A stretch of 19,275 nt of DNA from an uncultured Ruminococcus sp. (GCF_946187255.1 NZ_CAMHRZ010000036.1:1-19275); one strand, 5' to 3'; positions 1 through 8,314 are shown, counted from the stretch's first letter. Notes: generated by a model from the sequence alone, not told the origin. A program made the numbers and translations.

Positions 1-1
1 G

Positions 2-1246
2 GAAAAGGCTCAGGATATCATCAAGGCTTATCCCACTCCTTTCCATATCTATGACGAAAAGGGTATTCGTGAGAATGCAAGAAATCTCTATAAGGCGTTC
101 AGCTGGAACAAGGGCTACAAGGAGTATTTTGCTGTAAAGGCAACCCCTAACCCCTATATCCTCAAGATCTTGCAGGAGGAAGGCTGCGGCGTTGACTGTT
201 CGTCGCTGACCGAACTGATGATGAGCGAGTGCTGCGGCTTCAAGGGCGAGGACATCATGTTCTCATCCAACGTAACTCCCGCAGAGGACTACCTGAAAGC
301 CCGCGAACTGGGTGCTTTCATCAATCTTGATGACTTTACTCATATCGAGTATCTCGATAAGCTGTGCGGTATCCCCGAGACTATCTGCTGCCGTTACAAT
401 CCCGGCGGAAAGTTCTCCATAGCTACCAAGATCATGGACAATCCCGGTGATGCAAAGTACGGCTTCACTCATGAGCAGATCATCGAGGGCTTCAAGATAC
501 TGAAAGCAAAGGGCGCAAAGTATTTCGGACTTCACGCTTTCCTTGCCTCCAACACCGTGACAAATGAGTATTACCCCAAGCTTGCGCGTATACTCTTCGA
601 GCTGGCAGTTGAGATAAAGGAAAAGGCAGGCGTTGAGTTCAAGTTCATCAACCTCTCCGGCGGCGTAGGTATCGCTTATGAGCCCGACAAGCCCCAGAAC
701 GATATCTTTGCAATAGGCGAGGGCGTTCACAAGGCATTCGATGAGATACTCGTTCCCGCAGGTATGGGCGATGTAGCTATATTCACCGAGCTTGGCAGAT
801 ATATGCTGGCTCCCTACGGTCATCTTATCACGACCGTTACCCATTTCAAGCACACCTACAAGGAATATGCAGGTGTTGATGCTTGTGCCTGCAACCTGAT
901 GCGTCCGGCTATATACGGCGCTTACCATCACATCACTGTACTTGGCAAGGAGGACAAGCCCTGCGATCACAAGTACGATGTAACAGGCGGTCTTTGCGAG
1001 AACAACGATAAATTCGCTGTTGACAGGATGCTTCCCGAGTTGGAAATAGGCGATATCCTCGCTATCCATGACGCAGGTGCTCACGGCTTCTCTATGGGTT
1101 ATAACTACAACGGCAAGCTGCGTTCGGCTGAACTGCTTCTCAAGGAGGACGGCGATGTTCAGCTGATAAGACGTGCAGAGACTCCCGCTGATTATTTCAG
1201 CACCTTTGATTTCACCGGTATACTGGATAAGTACCTGAATAAATAA
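2..1246 (+). CDS. lysA: Diaminopimelate decarboxylase, 5'-truncated by the window edge
   Basis: PLP-dependent fold-III decarboxylase that converts meso-diaminopimelate to lysine in the cytoplasm. The reading frame is open from base 2, so the true start lies just upstream; 414 residues are visible, close to the roughly 420 of the full family, so only a few residues are missing. The PLP lysine is in YFAVKATPN (codon 137-139). Other recognisable blocks are GVDCSSLTEL, GLHAFLASNT, INLSGGVGI, FTELGRYMLAPYG, GGLCENNDKFA and a C-terminal GAHGFSMGYNYNG. The textbook LysA motifs HIGSQ, EPGR and CESGD appear as HAFLASN, ELGR and CENND. I recognise this variant from a clade in anaerobic Firmicutes that is routinely annotated as LysA. 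A related basic amino-acid or carboxynorspermidine decarboxylase is a weaker alternative. It ends 18 bases before the LRR gene, so read-through into that gene is likely. Confidence 0.87.
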   Translation, partial: EKAQDIIKAYPTPFHIYDEKGIRENARNLYKAFSWNKGYKEYFAVKATPNPYILKILQEEGCGVDCSSLTELMMSECCGFKGEDIMFSSNVTPAEDYLKARELGAFINLDDFTHIEYLDKLCGIPETICCRYNPGGKFSIATKIMDNPGDAKYGFTHEQIIEGFKILKAKGAKYFGLHAFLASNTVTNEYYPKLARILFELAVEIKEKAGVEFKFINLSGGVGIAYEPDKPQNDIFAIGEGVHKAFDEILVPAGMGDVAIFTELGRYMLAPYGHLITTVTHFKHTYKEYAGVDACACNLMRPAIYGAYHHITVLGKEDKPCDHKYDVTGGLCENNDKFAVDRMLPELEIGDILAIHDAGAHGFSMGYNYNGKLRSAELLLKEDGDVQLIRRAETPADYFSTFDFTGILDKYLNK

Positions 1247-1264
1247 ACACTCAGGGGTGATAGC

Positions 1265-2458
1265 ATGGTCGAAATAGAAAACGGTATACTTCTCAAATAT
1301 GAGGACGACGGCAGCGAGTCCTATGCTGTCCCCGATGGTGTTACCGAAATAGGAGATAACGCGTTCTTTGGTGCGCGCGGACTGAAAAAGATCTCTTTCC
1401 CCGCCTCGCTGAAAAAGATAGGCGACGATGCGTTCCTGTGGTCTGGACTGACCGAATTGCATATCCCCGCAGGTGTGGAAGAAATTGGGAACGGCGCATT
1501 TCAGGGCTGCAAGGAGCTTGAAAAGGTGACTTTTGAAAAAGGGCTTCGTATCATCGGCAGAAATGCTTTCAATCAGTGCATAAAACTCAAAGAAGTCATC
1601 CTTCCCGAGGGGCTGAAGACTATTGAGGCTGCTGCTTTCAGAGACTGTGCGATGCTGGAGGATGCAGTTGTGGGCGAGGGTACGGAAAAACTGGGCAACG
1701 GTGCTTTTCTTGACTGCAAAAAGCTGAAAAGTCTGGTGCTGCCCTCAACTCTTTCCGAGATCGAGCCTGCGGCTATTTCAAATTGCGTGTCTTTGAGTAC
1801 GGTGCAGCTTGATGAAAACAACCCGTATTTTACCGTGTCGGACGGTATGCTGTTTGACAAGTATATGAAGAAGCTGATCTACTGCCCGGTGCGCAATGAA
1901 AGTGCGGTCATTCCCGAAGGTGTTGAGGAGATATGCAGCTTTGCACTTTGCGGGTGCTATCTTCTGAAAACGGTGGAACTGCCCGCCAGTCTCAAAAAGA
2001 TAGGCGGCAGTGCGTTCAGGAGCACATCGGGGCTCAGAGATATATTTCTGAATGACGGTATCGAATTTGGCGTGGATCCCGAATTCTGCGATGATACCTG
2101 CATACACGTCAAGAGCAGGCTGGGCGAGATGACTTTCTTCCCCCGTGAGACACCCATGAACGAGTGTTTCATACTGGTGCTTGACCGTGACTACGGCATC
2201 AGCTTCGATCATAAGATCAAGTATTCGCTGATCTTCCGTATGTACTTTGCGGGCATCGATGGTGCGGCTGAGTATGTAAAAAAGAACTTTGCAAAAATGT
2301 TCGGCTCTTTGATAGACAACTCAGACGCTGATACAGTACGCAAAGTCCTTGATATGAAAGAGATGGTCACAAAGCGCAATGTAAAGCGGCTTATCGAGAA
2401 ATCGGAATACTGCAAGCCAATACACGATATGCTTGTGGCTTACGCAGAAGAACTGTAA
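1265..2458 (+). CDS. BspA-type leucine-rich-repeat protein (LRR_5), no signal peptide
   Basis: A 397-residue protein of unknown function. Residues about 20-262 hold roughly nine BspA/LRR_5 repeats with a period near 23 residues, marked by IGDNAF (29), IGDDAF (52), IGNGAF (74), IGRNAF (97), IEAAAF (120), LGNGAF (143), IEPAAI (166), ICSFAL (223) and IGGSAF (247). Between the last two groups lies the insert typical of BspA proteins, NPYFTVSDGMLFDKYMKKLI. Residues about 265-397 form a non-repeat helical-looking tail that I do not recognise. There is no signal peptide, membrane span, dockerin or sorting signal, so it is probably cytosolic, unlike the best-known surface BspA adhesins. The start is supported by AGGGGTG a few bases upstream. 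It follows lysA by 18 bases and ends at a strong terminator. It probably mediates protein-protein contact, but no partner is evident. Confidence 0.85.
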   Translation: MVEIENGILLKYEDDGSESYAVPDGVTEIGDNAFFGARGLKKISFPASLKKIGDDAFLWSGLTELHIPAGVEEIGNGAFQGCKELEKVTFEKGLRIIGRNAFNQCIKLKEVILPEGLKTIEAAAFRDCAMLEDAVVGEGTEKLGNGAFLDCKKLKSLVLPSTLSEIEPAAISNCVSLSTVQLDENNPYFTVSDGMLFDKYMKKLIYCPVRNESAVIPEGVEEICSFALCGCYLLKTVELPASLKKIGGSAFRSTSGLRDIFLNDGIEFGVDPEFCDDTCIHVKSRLGEMTFFPRETPMNECFILVLDRDYGISFDHKIKYSLIFRMYFAGIDGAAEYVKKNFAKMFGSLIDNSDADTVRKVLDMKEMVTKRNVKRLIEKSEYCKPIHDMLVAYAEEL

Positions 2459-2470
2459 TAGTATAAAAAC

Positions 2471-2502
2471 AACTCCCGAAGCATTTATCTGCTTCGGGAG
2501 TT
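2471..2502. terminator. Bidirectional Rho-independent terminator
   Basis: A perfect 13-base inverted repeat (2471-2483 with 2490-2502) surrounds a 6-base loop. It is followed by a T-run on the + strand (2501-2504) and by a run of five T on the - strand (complement of 2465-2469). It lies between the convergent ends of the LRR gene and ung and can terminate both. Confidence 0.93.
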
Positions 2503-2505
2503 TTA

Positions 2506-3180
2506 TCATTTATCGGAAATGCTCCAGTCGATAGGCTGCTGACCTGTATATACAAGGAATTCGTTGGCGCGTGAAAAATGCCTGCACCCGAAAAATCCGT
2601 TGTACGCCGACAGGGGAGAAGGGTGTGCCGCTGTCAATACCAGATGCCTGTTGTTTGTGATGAGCTTTTGCTTTTCCTTTGCATTCCTGCCCCACAGCAT
2701 GAACACTATGGGCTTTTCGCGTTCGTTCAGCTTGCTTATCACAGCATCGGTCAGCTGTTCCCAGCCCATGCCGCGATGGGAATTAGCCTGTCCTGCGCGG
2801 ACGGTCAGCACCGCGTTAAGCAACAGTACGCCCTGACTTGTCCAGTCGGTGAGTTCGCCGTTGTTGGGTATGCGGAAGCCGACATCATTTTGAAGTTCCT
2901 TGAAGATATTCTGCAATGAGGGCGGCGGCATAACACCGCGCTTCACCGAAAAGCAAAGCCCGTGTGCCTGTCCCGGACCGTGATAGGGGTCCTGCCCGAT
3001 TATCACTGCCTTAACATCCTCATAAGCCGTGTATTTCAGTGCATTGAAGATATCATACATATCGGGATACACTGTCTGTGTGGAATACTCCTTTTTAAGA
3101 AAACCTCTCAGTTTAAGGTAGTATTCGCTTTTGAATTCCTCTGCCAGGATACTGTCCCAGCTGTTGCCGATATTCACCAT
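2506..3180 (-). CDS. ung: Uracil-DNA glycosylase, family 1
   Basis: Removes uracil from DNA by cleaving the N-glycosidic bond, the first step of base-excision repair. The 224-residue length is normal for bacterial Ung. The water-activating loop GQDPYHG is at residues 62-68 with catalytic Asp64. The block GVLLLNAVLTVR follows, and the DNA-intercalation loop HPSPLSAYNGFFGCRHFS begins at His186. All family-1 signature blocks are intact. The ATG shares one base with the TGA of the preceding 71-residue protein gene (TGATG) and has no clear Shine-Dalgarno of its own, so translation is probably coupled. It is the last gene of the moxR operon and ends at the bidirectional terminator. Association with envelope genes is unusual and probably reflects co-transcription rather than shared function. 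Confidence 0.97.
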   Translation of the reverse strand: MVNIGNSWDSILAEEFKSEYYLKLRGFLKKEYSTQTVYPDMYDIFNALKYTAYEDVKAVIIGQDPYHGPGQAHGLCFSVKRGVMPPPSLQNIFKELQNDVGFRIPNNGELTDWTSQGVLLLNAVLTVRAGQANSHRGMGWEQLTDAVISKLNEREKPIVFMLWGRNAKEKQKLITNNRHLVLTAAHPSPLSAYNGFFGCRHFSRANEFLVYTGQQPIDWSISDK

Positions 3181-3395
3181 CAGTATCTGAACACCGCACC
3201 GACAACAACGCCCAGTATCATCACCGCAGCCACCGCGATAACGATTATCCTCATCAGCATGGGCTTATCGGTTGTCTTCTGCTGCTGCACCATAGCCCTG
3301 TCAACTTCCTTTGCGAGCTTTGCAGCTTCGGCAGCCTTCTGTGCTTCTATGTTCTTCTGAGGATTGCCGTACCTGTTTTTCTTCTTGTTAGCCAT
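3180..3395 (-). CDS. Small single-span membrane protein, uncharacterised
   Basis: 71 residues. The N-terminal half (1-45) is very basic and rich in Ala, Lys and Gln with a probable short amphipathic or coiled-coil helix (KAAEAAKLAKEVDRAMVQQQ). Residues about 48-68 form one hydrophobic span rich in Ile and Val, leaving only Arg-Tyr at the C-terminus. The positive-inside rule suggests a cytoplasmic N-terminus and a tail-anchored arrangement. GGAAAGGA lies upstream of the ATG with a slightly long spacer. It begins 25 bases after the transglutaminase gene and overlaps the ung start by one base. I do not recognise a family. Its place in the operon and its composition argue that it is real; its function is unknown. 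Confidence 0.75.
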   Translation of the reverse strand: MANKKKNRYGNPQKNIEAQKAAEAAKLAKEVDRAMVQQQKTTDKPMLMRIIVIAVAAVMILGVVVGAVFRY

Positions 3396-3420
3396 TGCAT
3401 TTCATATCCTTTCCGATGAT

Positions 3421-6105
3421 TTAATATAAACAATACAAATACTTTGCCGACAGCATAGTGAGCGTATTCAGCTTTTTGGCTACCACTTCGTCGGAGATGA
3501 AGCTGAATATCTCCTGTGCCTGCAGTGCTTCATCTTCTGTCATGCTGTCAGGGCACATATAAGCCTTTACAGCGAGAGTTGTAAGGTCTGCCAGCTTTTC
3601 ATCCAGCTCATGTATACGCTGTTCATGGCATTTTTGCAGCAGTTCGTCACACATCTGCATATCCGATATGTTCTTCTTGACCTCGATATCCAGCACCGCC
3701 AGGTATTTCAGCGAATAGGTATACATCGCCATGATACGTCTTGAGATATCCTTCTGTTCGCAGCTCTCATGCATTTTGTTGAGGCATCTTCTGCGGTTGA
3801 GCACTACAGCTGCTGCACCGATGATAACAGCGATGGCTGTCATGCACATTGACTTTGCCACTGGTGACGAACCCTCGCCGTCTCCGCCGCCTTTCTTGCC
3901 GCCTGGAGTGCCTCCCTTTGGCTTTTTACTGCTGCTGTCATCCTTGCTCTCGGTATTTCCGCCCGCAGGCTTCTCGCTGCTTTCGTCCTGCACCTTGCTA
4001 GTCGTGGGAGGTCTTATAGTCTTGCTGCTGTCTTTTATGGCTCTGCTGCTGTCGGACTTGCTGCTCTCATCCTTGCTGCTGTCGTTTGGCTTGTTGAGAC
4101 CCTTTTCTTCCTTTGAAAGGTTGGGGTTGTCATTCTCATAGCCGGGAGTAAATTCCGCAGGCATCCAGCCGATGCCGTTTATGAATACCTCAGTCCATGC
4201 GTGAGCGCATTTGTCCTTGACGGTAACGGTATAGGTACCGCCGCTGACTTCGGCAGTGTTCAGCTGAGAGGGGAGTATCATATATCCCTCCACATATCTG
4301 GCGGGATAGCCGAATTTTCTCATAAGCTGTGCGCCTACAGTAGCATAGTAAGTACAGTAGCCCGATCTCTGTTCCGTGAGGAAATAGTCGATAAAATCTC
4401 TTCCTTCGGGTGTCTTTCCGGGGCGTGTATTGTAGGTGAATCCATGATCGTTGAAATAGCTCTTGATGCCAAAATACACCTCGTCATAAGAGTAAGGTCC
4501 GCCCTCGCCGCCCAGATACTTATCAATGATCTCACGGTAGGCTTTATCCAGTGAGTCTATATCTGCGGGGTCGGTGTAATTTTTGTATACATAGTCGCGG
4601 TAATCCGAAAGTGTTTTGCTGCTGGGCAGAAAATAGTCAAGTCCTATGGATTTGAGAGTCCTTATCCTGCTGTTCCAGTTTGAATCGATAAAGCTCTTGT
4701 ATTCAAGCTCATACTCCTTTGAGGACTGGCTTATCCTGACGTAGGAATCATTATACGGTGTCATGCCGCTCTGCTCGCCTATATTGTCGTAGGATAAGCT
4801 GTAATCGGTGGCGTAGGGGGCATAAACGAATTTTGAACAAGCGCCCTTGACAATGACATTCATCTTGGCGTTATGCGAACCCGACATCTCATCTATACCG
4901 TTCAGCATGATACAGTCGTAATCCTGCACCCATGTGCCGTATTCACTGAAATTCTCCTTGATCTCATCCATCTCGGAGTCATTTTCCAGCGGCTGCCATT
5001 TATTGTCATCATAATCTCCTGCCACATAGCCGCGAAGGTACATGGTATAATTGAAACGTTCCGTATCGATTATCAGCGCCTTTGAACCGTTGAAGCTGAT
5101 GCCGTTGGTATTACCGAGAATACCGCCGTTGGTGCCGCCTACGGTAGTCACACCGAAAAGATTTGAGCCGCCGTTGACATCGATAAGGAAATCGTCCGCG
5201 TGAGTCACATTGAAGCGTTCAAACGCATGGTGAAGATTATAGCGCAGTTCATTGAAGGATTCGGGTCTGTAGAACCCGCTGATCTTGGAAAACAGCACCA
5301 CCAGCAGGAACACCGAAGCAGTCACCAGTGCAACGAACTTGATATACACGGTATAGAATTCGGCTTTGGCTTCCGACGATGTAAAGTAGAAGGTCTTTGA
5401 CCGTTCGTGTACCGCGAAGGTGTTTTTTCGTCCTGCCTTGTTGGTCGTATGATTGATTATATTCAATGCCAGCAGTGTGAACCAGGATACGAGCATCATA
5501 AGTGCCGCGTAGGTCGGTACATCAAATCCGAGATAGAGACCCAGCTCAAATATCGGGAAAGTGAACACGAACAGCATGGGGAAGTCTATCCTGACCACAC
5601 TTGATATCACACAGCCGATAGCTATGATAAATATCAGTGCTGTAAAAAAGTAGAACAGGCTCTGTTCTATCTCCGCACGGGTAGTGAGAACGTGCTTGAA
5701 AAATCCTGTGGTCTGTTCGGGGAGATCGCCCTTTGTGAGATAGCCGTTCGCAGCTACCCAGAAGCCGTATCTCACCATTTTGATATTGATCATCGTCGGG
5801 GCAAGGTACATAAACAGTACCACACCCGAGCATATCTTGATTATCTTATGTTTTGCAAACAGCAGGCTGACGGACAGGACAGTGATCAGACAGTCGTACA
5901 GCAGCAGCAGCGGTCTGATACCCGCGTTGGTGAAAGAATCTGCCAGTACAGCGGTGGAGAATGTCGCAAGGAATGCGATCATTATCCTGAAAGCGAAGTA
6001 TAGCGTGGAAGAATGGTACTTACTGAATTTCAGTCCAATATCTCCCGCGATGCAGATACCGCCGTTTCCTGTCAGCCCTGCTTCTTTTATGTTATTGTTT
6101 CTCAT
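3421..6105 (-). CDS. Large membrane protein with extracytoplasmic transglutaminase-like domain
   Basis: 894 residues, resembling the TgpA/DUF3488-transglutaminase architecture. About seven hydrophobic spans fill the first third. An extracytoplasmic region follows, containing a transglutaminase-like core with Cys584 in SGYCTYYA, His635 in CAHAWTEVF and Glu651 in MPAEFTPG. The Cys-His spacing fits the family; the third residue, usually Asp, is Glu. A Ser/Lys/Asp/Gly-rich linker (about 657-751) leads to one more span (about 752-769) and a cytoplasmic helical tail of about 125 residues. Likely role: thiol-dependent amide cleavage, transfer or cross-linking on cell-surface substrates; substrate unknown. 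An in-frame ATG at 6195 exists, but the start at 6105 has AAGGGTG at ideal spacing and avoids a long overlap with the DUF58 gene, which ends 19 bases upstream. Confidence 0.88.
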   Translation of the reverse strand: MRNNNIKEAGLTGNGGICIAGDIGLKFSKYHSSTLYFAFRIMIAFLATFSTAVLADSFTNAGIRPLLLLYDCLITVLSVSLLFAKHKIIKICSGVVLFMYLAPTMINIKMVRYGFWVAANGYLTKGDLPEQTTGFFKHVLTTRAEIEQSLFYFFTALIFIIAIGCVISSVVRIDFPMLFVFTFPIFELGLYLGFDVPTYAALMMLVSWFTLLALNIINHTTNKAGRKNTFAVHERSKTFYFTSSEAKAEFYTVYIKFVALVTASVFLLVVLFSKISGFYRPESFNELRYNLHHAFERFNVTHADDFLIDVNGGSNLFGVTTVGGTNGGILGNTNGISFNGSKALIIDTERFNYTMYLRGYVAGDYDDNKWQPLENDSEMDEIKENFSEYGTWVQDYDCIMLNGIDEMSGSHNAKMNVIVKGACSKFVYAPYATDYSLSYDNIGEQSGMTPYNDSYVRISQSSKEYELEYKSFIDSNWNSRIRTLKSIGLDYFLPSSKTLSDYRDYVYKNYTDPADIDSLDKAYREIIDKYLGGEGGPYSYDEVYFGIKSYFNDHGFTYNTRPGKTPEGRDFIDYFLTEQRSGYCTYYATVGAQLMRKFGYPARYVEGYMILPSQLNTAEVSGGTYTVTVKDKCAHAWTEVFINGIGWMPAEFTPGYENDNPNLSKEEKGLNKPNDSSKDESSKSDSSRAIKDSSKTIRPPTTSKVQDESSEKPAGGNTESKDDSSSKKPKGGTPGGKKGGGDGEGSSPVAKSMCMTAIAVIIGAAAVVLNRRRCLNKMHESCEQKDISRRIMAMYTYSLKYLAVLDIEVKKNISDMQMCDELLQKCHEQRIHELDEKLADLTTLAVKAYMCPDSMTEDEALQAQEIFSFISDEVVAKKLNTLTMLSAKYLYCLY
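4018..4087 (-). repeat. Short imperfect (D/E)SSK-coding repeats in the linker of the transglutaminase protein
   Basis: Within residues 674-695 the units DSSK, ESSK, DSSR and DSSK recur, seen on the + strand as repeated ttgctgctgtc-like blocks. More isolated DESS and DDSSS units follow nearer the C-terminus. This is a low-complexity flexible linker between the extracellular domain and the last membrane span. The repeats are imperfect, so slippage-based variation is possible but not shown. Confidence 0.55.
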
Positions 6106-6110
6106 TTTGT

Positions 6111-6117
6111 CACCCTT
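6111..6117 (-). promoter_or_regulatory. Ribosome binding site deciding the transglutaminase start
   Basis: AAGGGTG on the - strand, 5 bases before the ATG at 6105. It favours this start over the in-frame ATG 90 bases upstream, which would lie inside the DUF58 gene. Confidence 0.75.
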
Positions 6118-6124
6118 GTTTTGT

Positions 6125-7321
6125 TTATAGGCAAAGCTCTTGAATGGACTCCGAGAGCTTTCCGGGATATATGGGGAATATCTCAGCGTATTCATCGCTT
6201 ATCCCATGCAGGGAGCTGCCTTCTTCTGCCATGAGCAGATAGGTGTATTTGTAAGCCAGATCGGCATCGCTCATAAGTTCGGTCGCACGCGGGCTGTAAT
6301 CCGTTGATACATATATCAGATGACCGCATCGGAAGGTCTCGTTATTGCATATATACTGTTCCGCAGCCGCTTCATGTTCATCGTAAAGGCGTGAACGAAG
6401 CAGCATACCGATCATGAGATGATGGCTCTCCTCGTCCGTTATATTCAGCACATTCAGCCTGTCGGCAGCTTTGTCATAGAAAGCCAGCCTGTGCGGGACG
6501 GAATTTTCCAGCAGATAGCCCGATATAGACGATACCGTTTCGATAAGTGTATCGAACTGGATGAGTTCATCCCCCTTGCCCGGAGTATGTACAAGTTCCA
6601 GCATCAGCATGATGGAATTGGATATCGGCATGGAATAATCCTTGACCATCGTTTTATCCTGCTTAGCAGTCAGCTTCCAGTGTATGCGGTTGAGCTTGTC
6701 TCCGTCCACATAATCTCTTATATCAAAGATCTCCGATGGGTCGTCGCCCTTCTGCGTCTTGGAGTATTCGTCTGTTTCAAGCCCCATATCCTCATAATTG
6801 GCTATATTGTTCTCGATAGGTATATAATCGGGAAGTATCGTGAATGTACATTTCGACCCGAATATATCTTCCTCATTTGTTTTGATCTTCATCGTGAACA
6901 GCTTCAGCATATCGGATATCCTGCATCGCTTTATCCTGAAAACCACCGTTCCGCAGTGTATGCCCGAAACCGTCAGGGTCATTATCTGTGTTTCGTTGGG
7001 ATAAAGCGGAGTGTTTATCTTCATTACGCTTGATTTCCCTTCGAGCATATTCTGATACTCGATCTCTATGATAAGATTAGGACATGGAACAGAAGACAGG
7101 TTTTCCACCCTCAGCTTGATGGGCAGCTTTGCGGAGCGTCCCGTTGTTGTCTGCTTGTCCACAAAGTTTATCCTTATCTTTCGTGAAGTATGCAGTGTCA
7201 CAATAAATAGTACGATGGGTACTGCCAGCAGAAAAGCAAAAAGGTAGAAGGAAAAAGCGTGCTCGTAAAGTATGTAGAAAAAGACTGAGGCGATGACCAG
7301 CACTGTATAAAGAAATGGCAT
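6125..7321 (-). CDS. DUF58 domain protein with two N-terminal membrane spans
   Basis: 398 residues. Two hydrophobic spans (about 5-19 and 23-43) are followed by a soluble beta-rich region and the DUF58 signature at about 196-230: DPSEIFDIRDYVDGDKLNRI, then HWKLTAK, matching the family pattern of an acidic block, GD and IHWK. DUF58 proteins are commonly encoded with MoxR ATPases and transglutaminase-like membrane proteins, exactly as here. They often have a von Willebrand A-like fold and are thought to be clients or partners of the ATPase, but the biochemical role is not established. The start is preceded by AAAGGAG at 6-base spacing. The gene begins 12 bases after moxR and ends 19 bases before the transglutaminase gene, consistent with one transcript. 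Confidence 0.9.
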   Translation of the reverse strand: MPFLYTVLVIASVFFYILYEHAFSFYLFAFLLAVPIVLFIVTLHTSRKIRINFVDKQTTTGRSAKLPIKLRVENLSSVPCPNLIIEIEYQNMLEGKSSVMKINTPLYPNETQIMTLTVSGIHCGTVVFRIKRCRISDMLKLFTMKIKTNEEDIFGSKCTFTILPDYIPIENNIANYEDMGLETDEYSKTQKGDDPSEIFDIRDYVDGDKLNRIHWKLTAKQDKTMVKDYSMPISNSIMLMLELVHTPGKGDELIQFDTLIETVSSISGYLLENSVPHRLAFYDKAADRLNVLNITDEESHHLMIGMLLRSRLYDEHEAAAEQYICNNETFRCGHLIYVSTDYSPRATELMSDADLAYKYTYLLMAEEGSSLHGISDEYAEIFPIYPGKLSESIQELCL

Positions 7322-7333
7322 AGCTCGCTCCTT

Positions 7334-8302
7334 TTACTTGCTTATTCTCGGCACATCTACGGAAGCGAGTATATCTTTCAGCACCTGCTCGCCGCTGATG
7401 CCGCTTATCTTGGATTTTGAGCTGAGTATCACACGGTGCAGCACCACATCGTTGAAGGTGTAGGCAACATCATCGGGGATAACGTAGTCTCTGCCCTTGA
7501 GAAGTGCGGTCGCTTTAGTCATCCTCAGCAGTGCGATAGTACCTCTGGGAGAAAGTCCCAGCTTAATCATCGGGTGATTTCTTGTGGCAGAAGCCAGTCT
7601 TGCTATGTAATCGAACACCTGGTCGGCAACATAGATATTCTCCACCTCTTTGCGGGCATCGATGATATCCTGTGCAGTGACTACAGCACGGACACTGTCC
7701 ATAGGTACAAGGCTCTGCTTGGCTTTCAGCATCATCACTTCATTCTCCACAGAGGGATATCCCATCGTCAGTCTTACGATAAATCTGTCCATCTGTGATT
7801 CGGGAAGCATCTGTGTACCGATAGAACCTATGGGGTTCTGTGTTGCGATAACGATATAAGGGTCGGGCGCTTTTCTGGTAACTCCGTCAACAGTTACTTT
7901 GCCTTCCTCCATTATCTCCAGCAAAGCGGACTGGGTCTTGGAAGATGTTCTGTTGATCTCGTCTGCCAGGAACAGGTTTGTCAGCGCAGCGCCCTGCTTG
8001 TATTCAAAACGCTGAGTCTGCTTGTTAAGGATATTGAAGCCTGTAACATCGGTGGGAAGAACATCGGGCGTGAACTGCAAACGCTTGTAATCAAGCGACA
8101 GCGCCTTTGAAAGAGCCACCGCAAGCGTTGTCTTACCCACACCGGGTATATCCTCGATAAGTACATGACCGCCCGCCAGTATGGAAAGCAGTACCTTGAT
8201 TATGATCTCATCCTTGCCTATGATGACTTTTTTTACCTCTCCGATAACATTCTGTGACATAGTGAGGACAGCGCGCTGTCCGTCAGTCAGATTTGTGCTC
8301 AT
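7334..8302 (-). CDS. moxR: MoxR-family AAA+ ATPase
   Basis: 322 residues, the usual length for MoxR proteins. The Walker A motif GVGKTT is at residues 54-59, Walker B FLADEINR at 111-118 with Asp114/Glu115, then LLEIMEEGKVTVDG, the sensor-like block VIATQNPIG, QMDRFIVRL and a C-terminal SPRGTIALLRM. It is a cytosolic chaperone-like ATPase that probably remodels or activates the co-encoded DUF58 and membrane proteins. The reading frame stays open further upstream to 8719, but the start at 8302 has AGGAGA at 6-base spacing, fits the family N-terminus and lies downstream of a strong promoter that the longer form would run across. It is the first gene of the five-gene operon ending with ung. The symbol names the family and is not a strict ortholog assignment. 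Confidence 0.95.
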   Translation of the reverse strand: MSTNLTDGQRAVLTMSQNVIGEVKKVIIGKDEIIIKVLLSILAGGHVLIEDIPGVGKTTLAVALSKALSLDYKRLQFTPDVLPTDVTGFNILNKQTQRFEYKQGAALTNLFLADEINRTSSKTQSALLEIMEEGKVTVDGVTRKAPDPYIVIATQNPIGSIGTQMLPESQMDRFIVRLTMGYPSVENEVMMLKAKQSLVPMDSVRAVVTAQDIIDARKEVENIYVADQVFDYIARLASATRNHPMIKLGLSPRGTIALLRMTKATALLKGRDYVIPDDVAYTFNDVVLHRVILSSKSKISGISGEQVLKDILASVDVPRISK

Positions 8303-8308
8303 TAGTAT

Positions 8309-8314
8309 TCTCCT
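8309..8314 (-). promoter_or_regulatory. Ribosome binding site deciding the moxR start
   Basis: AGGAGA on the - strand, 6 bases before the ATG at 8302. It supports the 322-residue MoxR over a longer form that would read through the promoter. Confidence 0.85.

Noticed and set aside
263..1462. Long open frame of 399 codons on the - strand
   Set aside because: It lies antisense to lysA and the start of the LRR gene, both of which have clear family motifs. The translation shows no recognisable domain, and it arises from codon bias of the opposite strand.
4018..4087. CTG/CTC-rich repeats as a mobile or CRISPR-like element
   Set aside because: They are in-frame codons for a Ser/Lys linker in the transglutaminase protein, with irregular spacing and no unique spacers.
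6106..6195. Transglutaminase start at the ATG at 6195
   Set aside because: It would overlap the DUF58 gene by about 70 bases. The ATG at 6105 has a well-placed AAGGGTG and begins just after the DUF58 stop.
6419..7033. 204-codon open frame on the + strand
   Set aside because: It is antisense to the DUF58 gene, has no ribosome site or recognisable motif, and is best explained as a shadow frame.
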